Position numbers and translations under genes: made by a program. 9,366 nucleotides of DNA from the NCBI GenBank assembly GCA_028281075.1, contig JANQKO010000441.1, forward strand, positions 1-9,366. The letters run 5' to 3'. Shown piece by piece: positions 5,940 to 9,366 of this stretch (its first letter is position 1; every line of letters starts with the position of its first letter). Source of the stretch: Alphaproteobacteria bacterium (lineage in GTDB: Bacteria > Pseudomonadota > Alphaproteobacteria > GCA-2731375). The notes under the pieces were generated by a model. That model searched no databases, was not told where the DNA came from, and saw only the letters and a program-made list of their open reading frames with translations.

Positions 5940-7124
5940 ATGAGGAAGATCAATCGCCGCAGGTTCCTGGCGACCGGCGCCGCCGCCGGTCTCGCCGCCT
6001 TGCCCATGCCGGCCATATCGCAGGGCAAGACCGTCAAGGTCGGCGCCGCGCAGCCGTTCTCCGGCGGCCTGGAGCTGTTCGGGTCCCAGGCCCGTTTCGG
6101 CCTCGACCTCGCCGCGGCCGAGATCAACGCCACCGGCGGCATCATGGGCCACCAGGTCGAGATCATCTACGAGGACATGAAGACCGATCCCAAGACCGCC
6201 GCCGAGAAGGCCCGCAAGCTGATCCAGCGCGACGAGGTCATCGCCGTCTCCGGGCCGATCACCTCGTCCGGGCGCAACGCCATGGTGCCGCACATGCAGC
6301 GCCTGAAGACGCCGCTGCTCTATGCCACCAACTACGAGGGCGCCGACGACCAGGGCGGCGGCTGCGGCCGGTATCTGTTCTTCTTCAACACCGTACCGAA
6401 CCAGGACACGGCGCCGCTGATCCCCTATCTCAAGGACCAGGGCGTCGGCACGTCCTACTACATGTTCGGCGCCAACTATGTCTGGCCGCGCAACATGTTC
6501 AAGGCGGCGAAGGACATGATCGGCCGGATCGGCGGCGAGACGCTGGCCGAGGAATACACGCCCTTCGGCGTCAAGGACTTCACCTCGGTGATCCAGAAGG
6601 TCGCCGATTCCGACTGCGAGATCCTGCTGTTCGCGCTGCCCGGCGCCGACGGCATCACCTTCATCAAACAGGCCGAGGAATTCGGCCTGACGAAGAAGCT
6701 GACCATCGCCTTCCTCGGCTTCTCCGAGACCTATCTCGGCGCCTTCGGCGCCGGCAAGGGCGAGAACATGTATGTCGGCGTGCCCTTCGTCGCCTCCAGC
6801 GAGGAGCCGGGGGTCCAGGACTTCGTCGCCCGCGTGCGCGCCATGCACGGGGCGGACACCGGCGTCTCGCACTACGTGATGACGCACTACAATTCGCTGA
6901 TGGCGCTGAAGGCGGGCCTGGAGAAATCGGGCCGCATCGACCGCGAGGCCGCGGTCGACGGCATGGCCGGCCTCGCCTTCGACATCCCCACCGGCAAGGC
7001 GACGGTCACGGCGACCGACCATCACGTGACCATGAACATGTATATCGCCAGGACCGAGGGCGGCAGCCTGAAGGTGATCGACCCCCTCGGCCCGATCGCG
7101 CCGATTTCGCATTGCAGGGTGTGA
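5940..7124 (+). CDS. Periplasmic substrate-binding protein of amide/urea/amino-acid ABC importer, Tat-exported
   Basis: This 394-residue protein captures the importer substrate in the periplasm. The N-terminus MRKINRRRFLATGAAAGLAA has a twin-arginine export motif (R6-R7-R8-F9-L10), a hydrophobic core and a likely cleavage site near residues 25-28. The mature part has the Peripla_BP fold of HAAT proteins: VKVGAAQPFSG at 32-42, GGIMGHQVEIIYED at 66-79, a lobe-two entry at FFFNTVPN (147-154). YYMFGANYVWPRNMFK (173-188) is close to the corresponding segment of UrtA, AmiC and FmdD, which bind urea, short amides or formamide. The ATG at 5940 is preferred over 5922 because GGGAG sits seven bases upstream and the Tat motif then lies at the very N-terminus. 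The C-terminus is slightly unusual (SHCRV). The gene is divergent from the permease/ATPase operon. Ligand is unknown; the nearby nicotinamidase suggests an amide. Confidence 0.88.
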   Translation: MRKINRRRFLATGAAAGLAALPMPAISQGKTVKVGAAQPFSGGLELFGSQARFGLDLAAAEINATGGIMGHQVEIIYEDMKTDPKTAAEKARKLIQRDEVIAVSGPITSSGRNAMVPHMQRLKTPLLYATNYEGADDQGGGCGRYLFFFNTVPNQDTAPLIPYLKDQGVGTSYYMFGANYVWPRNMFKAAKDMIGRIGGETLAEEYTPFGVKDFTSVIQKVADSDCEILLFALPGADGITFIKQAEEFGLTKKLTIAFLGFSETYLGAFGAGKGENMYVGVPFVASSEEPGVQDFVARVRAMHGADTGVSHYVMTHYNSLMALKAGLEKSGRIDREAAVDGMAGLAFDIPTGKATVTATDHHVTMNMYIARTEGGSLKVIDPLGPIAPISHCRV

Positions 7125-7135
7125 TGAGTGCCGTA

Positions 7136-7260
7136 GCCCTCACCCTCCCACGAGCCGACGCTCGCGGGCCCCATCCCTCTCCCGTAAACGGGAGAGGGGC
7201 AACAAACCGCGACGGCGGCAGCCCCCTCTCCCGTTTACGGGAGAGGGATGGGGTGAGGGC
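7136..7260. repeat. Composite nested inverted-repeat element (REP/RIME-like)
   Basis: Two arms face each other. The right arm (7221-7260) reads, on the other strand, GCCCTCACCCCATCCCTCTC followed by a CCGTAAACGGGAGAGGG core. The left arm has the same outer end (7136-7145) and core (about 7169-7200), separated by a 23- to 24-base insert. Each core is itself a palindrome: an 11-base perfect stem CCCTCTCCCGT around AA or TT. The insert holds a third hairpin, CCCACGAGC/GCTCGCGGG with one mismatch. Such CCCTCTCCCG palindromes are recurrent intergenic elements in alphaproteobacteria and some other proteobacteria. It lies between the binding-protein gene and the hydrolase gene and would reduce read-through between them. 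Confidence 0.8.
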
Positions 7261-7315
7261 AACCGAGTGATCCGCTTTATTCCGACTGCGATACTGACCA
7301 CCAAGGACTCCCACC

Positions 7316-8065
7316 ATGACCGACAGCCCGACCGCGACGCTGACGCGGGACCTGGCCGCGGCGATGCCGCTGGCCTATGAAAGCCTGACGCTGCAATCCC
7401 AGCGCGTCGGCATGGTGATCGTCGACGAGGTCAACGGCTTCGCCACGGTCGGCGCCGGCAACCTGGCGCCGCCGGCCGAGAACCCGCAGGTCTCGAAGAT
7501 GGTCGCCGAGACCGACCGGCTGGCGCGCGACTTTTCGGCCCGGGGCTGGCCGATCCTGGCCTTCCTCGACACCCACGTGCCGGGCAAGCCGGAGCCGCCC
7601 TACCCGCCGCATTGCGAGGCCGGCACGGGCGAGGAAAACCTGGTGCCCGAGCTGGAATGGCTCAACAACGATCCGAACGCCACACTGGTGCGCAAGGACT
7701 GCATCAACGGCTTCGTCGGCGCCTTCCGGGCCGACGGCGGCAACGCCGTCGTCGACTGGGTCAAACGCCACAACCTGGAACAGATCCTGGTCGTCGGCAT
7801 CTGCACCGACATCTGCGTCATGGACTTCGTACTGACCATGCTGTCGGCGCGCAACCACGACATGATGCCGGGGCTGGCCGATATCCTGGTCTATGAGGGC
7901 GGCTGCTCGACCTACGACCTGCCGCGGGCCACGGCCGAAAGCATCGGCTACGGCGCCGCCGCCGCGCACCCGCAGGACGTGACCCACTATATGGGCCTCT
8001 ACTTCATGGCCTCCCGCGGCGCCCGCCTGGTCGATTCCGTCGCGGTCGCGGCACAGGCCGCCTAG
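7316..8065 (+). CDS. Nicotinamidase-like cysteine hydrolase of the isochorismatase superfamily, plant NIC1 type
   Basis: This 249-residue cytoplasmic enzyme most likely hydrolyses nicotinamide to nicotinate and ammonia. The catalytic triad is visible as D37 (VIVDEVNGF), K127 (LVRKDCINGFVG) and C167 (GICTDICVMDF). Metal-binding D85 and H87 (FLDTHVPG) and H99 (YPPHC) are present. The segments FATVGAGNLAP, PYPPHC, RKDCINGFVG, VGICTDICV, SARNHD, HPQDVTHYMGLY and the RGA near the end match, from memory, Arabidopsis NIC1 almost block for block, which is closer than to the usual bacterial PncA. AAGGA at 7303-7307, eight bases before the ATG, supports the start. It is downstream of the binding-protein gene on the same strand, 191 bases away with a palindromic repeat between. 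Bacterial relatives are often named only cysteine hydrolase, so another small amide is possible. Confidence 0.8.
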   Translation: MTDSPTATLTRDLAAAMPLAYESLTLQSQRVGMVIVDEVNGFATVGAGNLAPPAENPQVSKMVAETDRLARDFSARGWPILAFLDTHVPGKPEPPYPPHCEAGTGEENLVPELEWLNNDPNATLVRKDCINGFVGAFRADGGNAVVDWVKRHNLEQILVVGICTDICVMDFVLTMLSARNHDMMPGLADILVYEGGCSTYDLPRATAESIGYGAAAAHPQDVTHYMGLYFMASRGARLVDSVAVAAQAA

Positions 8066-8952
8066 GCCGGCAGCACCGGGCCGTCGCCGACGATGGTGGT
8101 GCGGTGCATGACGCGCCGCGCATTGGCCGCGTCGTAGGGCATCACCGCGTGCATGGTGCAGCGGTTGTCCCACATGATCACGTCGTGCGGCCGCCATTTA
8201 TGGCGATAGACGAAGCTGTCCCGGGTCGCGAAGGCGATCAGGTCGTCGAACAGGGCCCGCGCCTCGCTGTCCGGCATGCCCTCGATGCCGGCCATGGTGT
8301 GCGGGCTGATGAACAGCGAACGGCGGCCGGTCACCGGATGCCGACGGATCAGCGGATGGCTGACCGCGTCGAGTTGCGTGAAATGGTCGTCGTCGGCCGG
8401 CGCCAGCCCATCGGTCAGGCTCATGACGTAGTCGTGGCTGTGCACGGCCCGCAGTTGCGCCAGACGCCGGCGCATCTCGGCCGGCAGCGCGTCGTACACG
8501 GCATACATATTGGCGAACAGCGTATCGCCGCCTTCGGCCGGCACTTCGATGCCATGCAGCACCGAGCCCAGGCTCGGCACGGCGCGGAACGAGCTGTCGG
8601 TATGCCAGAGCCAGGTCAGCCCGAGATACTTCGCCGCCGGTTTGTCCGCCGGCAGCAACCGTCCGGCCTCGTCCACGTTGGCGACGCGGTAGATCTCGGG
8701 ATGGCGAGACGACCGGTGCTCGACCGAGGGGTGGACCTCCAACGCGCCGAAGTGTTTTGCGAAGGCGATCTGCTCTGCGTCGCTGATCGGCTGGTCGGGA
8801 AAGACCAGCAGCGGATGCCGCATCCAGATCTCGCGGATCCGATTGCAGGCATCGTCATCGGCGCGGGCCAGATCGACGCCAAGCACCTCAGCACCAATCA
8901 GCGGATGCCGCCGCTCGACCGTAATCTCGTTGTTCGGCGCCGTAACCGACAT
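8062..8952 (-). CDS. TauD/TfdA-family Fe(II)/2-oxoglutarate-dependent dioxygenase
   Basis: This 296-residue cytoplasmic enzyme would couple oxidation of an organic substrate to decarboxylation of 2-oxoglutarate. The iron ligands are H117 and D119 in LWHTDSSF and H268 in WDNRCTMHAV; R284 in RVMHRTT is the expected 2-oxoglutarate anchor. The N-terminal GAEVLGVDL, the VPAEGGDTLFANMYAVYDALP block (137-157) and FVYRHKWRPHDVIMWDNR (247-264) are shared with TfdA, the 2,4-D dioxygenase, as well as TauD, so sulfonate, aryloxyacid or other carboxylate substrates are all possible. All catalytic residues are intact and the length is normal. GGAGG seven bases before the ATG at 8952 supports the start. It is convergent with the hydrolase gene, and the two stop codons overlap by four bases (CTAG, 8062-8065). 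The family is certain; the substrate is unknown. Confidence 0.9.
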   Translation of the reverse strand: MSVTAPNNEITVERRHPLIGAEVLGVDLARADDDACNRIREIWMRHPLLVFPDQPISDAEQIAFAKHFGALEVHPSVEHRSSRHPEIYRVANVDEAGRLLPADKPAAKYLGLTWLWHTDSSFRAVPSLGSVLHGIEVPAEGGDTLFANMYAVYDALPAEMRRRLAQLRAVHSHDYVMSLTDGLAPADDDHFTQLDAVSHPLIRRHPVTGRRSLFISPHTMAGIEGMPDSEARALFDDLIAFATRDSFVYRHKWRPHDVIMWDNRCTMHAVMPYDAANARRVMHRTTIVGDGPVLPA

Positions 8953-8979
8953 GACCCCACCTCCCGTTCTACCGGCATT

Positions 8980-8997
8980 ATGGCGTCATTGTGCCAT
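8980..8997. promoter_or_regulatory. Candidate operator palindrome upstream of the dioxygenase gene
   Basis: ATGGC (8980-8984) and GCCAT (8993-8997) form inverted halves with an eight-base spacer, 28-45 bases upstream of the dioxygenase start. On the minus strand a CATAAT hexamer overlaps its downstream edge and could be the -10 element, although no clear -35 partner was found. A dimeric repressor binding here would block that promoter. The regulator is unknown. Confidence 0.3.
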
Positions 8998-9113
8998 CCG
9001 CGGCGCGTCACCCCCAATCGGCATCTCGCCATGTCGTGATCGATGTTTCCGTGGCGGTCGGCGGGATATCGCCGGAGACGCCCCGTCTCGGAAATTCATT
9101 GATATTGGTCAAA

Positions 9114-9127
9114 ATCACATTGGTGAT
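9114..9127. promoter_or_regulatory. Candidate operator (ATCAC-N4-GTGAT) upstream of the SRPBCC gene
   Basis: ATCAC (9114-9118) and GTGAT (9123-9127) are perfect inverted halves within an AT-rich stretch, 35-48 bases before the start of the SRPBCC gene. ATTGGT occurs twice (9104-9109 and 9119-9124) across the same stretch. TTGATA at 9099-9104 is a possible -35 element, with TGATAA 19 bases further as a poor -10. Genes of this family are often controlled by an adjacent ArsR repressor, which would lie beyond the right edge if present. Confidence 0.3.
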
Positions 9128-9161
9128 AACTAAGAGGCTTGGGTCTAGTAAGGACAGGGAG

Positions 9162-9366
9162 ATGGAAACGATCGAAGCTCTTGGAGCGTCCTTTCGGGAG
9201 GTCGTTAGCGGTGAACGCGAAGGAGCCCAGACCTACATCGTGCGTGCAAGTCGGCACTACCCTACGACCCCAGCAGATTTGTGGAGTGCTTTGACAGACA
9301 AGGAGCGCGTGCAACGCTGGTTCGCTAAAGTTTTTGGCGATTTCAAACAAGGCGGGCGCTTCTCAA
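9162..9366 (+). CDS. SRPBCC/AHSA1-domain protein, 3' end outside window
   Basis: The first 68 codons of a gene are present, from ATG at 9162, and run off the right edge. AAGGA at 9150-9154 lies seven bases before the start. The segment TYIVRASRHYPTTPADLWSA (24-43), followed by LTDKERVQRWF (44-54) and FKQGGRFS (61-68), is the opening strand, first helices and next strand of AHSA1-type START-like domains. These form a ligand-binding cavity or act in stress and toxin responses; the specific role varies and cannot be given here. By hand count the GC content from 9181 to 9366 is about 56%, well below the roughly 68% of neighbouring coding DNA, and codons such as GCT, AAA, GTT and TTT are used freely. 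This suggests a more recent acquisition or a boundary with different DNA. Confidence 0.8.
   Translation, partial: METIEALGASFREVVSGEREGAQTYIVRASRHYPTTPADLWSALTDKERVQRWFAKVFGDFKQGGRFS

Noticed and set aside
4378..5943. 521-codon plus-strand frame opposite the ATPase genes
   Set aside because: Antisense shadow of two ATPases with intact Walker motifs. Only its last 14 codons, in the divergent gap, were considered separately as a possible leader ORF.
5138..7270. 710-codon plus-strand frame spanning the ATPase and binding-protein genes
   Set aside because: It crosses two well-supported genes on opposite strands in the wrong frame and has an Arg/Ser/Ala-rich composition without motifs.
9071..9090. 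GAGACG-CCC-CGTCTC hairpin as a terminator
   Set aside because: Only a six-base stem, no T-run, and it is not located after the end of any gene.

Overview
The window looks like chromosomal DNA from a GC-rich alphaproteobacterium, probably of a Rhodospirillales-like lineage. The grounds are strong GCC/CTG/GGC codon bias, roughly 68-70% GC over most of the length, a Tat-exported amino-acid/amide binding protein, and a composite palindromic intergenic repeat of a kind common in this class. No rRNA, tRNA, CRISPR array, transposase or phage gene is visible. The taxonomic guess rests on general features only.

Layout. (1) 1-1975, minus strand: a membrane-bound class III nucleotide cyclase cut by the left edge. 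It has six predicted membrane segments, then HAMP, GAF, PAS and the start of the catalytic domain. (2) 1976-2532: a 557-base non-coding region with promoter-like sequences on both strands, two perfect palindromes, a CRP-box-like site and a possible 13-codon ORF. (3) 2533-5889, minus strand: a four-gene ABC transporter operon (ATPase, ATPase, permease, permease in transcription order). It belongs to the LivFGHM/HAAT class, but its ATPases carry UrtD- and UrtE-type motifs of the urea/short-chain-amide branch. (4) 5940-7124, plus strand: the matching Tat-dependent periplasmic binding protein, divergent from the operon across 50 bases. (5) 7136-7260: a nested inverted repeat. (6) 7316-8065, plus strand: a cysteine hydrolase strikingly like plant nicotinamidase NIC1. 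(7) 8062-8952, minus strand: a TauD/TfdA-type 2-oxoglutarate dioxygenase whose stop codon overlaps that of the hydrolase. (8) 9162-9366, plus strand: the start of an AHSA1/SRPBCC-domain gene in DNA of clearly lower GC, cut by the right edge.

How the parts may work together. The transporter genes and binding protein form one complete importer. Because the importer is of the amide/urea type and the next gene is a nicotinamidase-like amidohydrolase, the best working idea is an import-and-deamidate module for nicotinamide or another small amide, yielding ammonia plus a carboxylic acid. The dioxygenase may act on a related organic substrate but is transcribed the other way and could be independent. 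The cyclase is a separate signalling gene. Its GAF domain carries the complete NKFDE motif typical of cyclic-nucleotide-binding GAF domains, and a CRP-like box lies upstream, so cAMP feedback at both protein and promoter level is conceivable.
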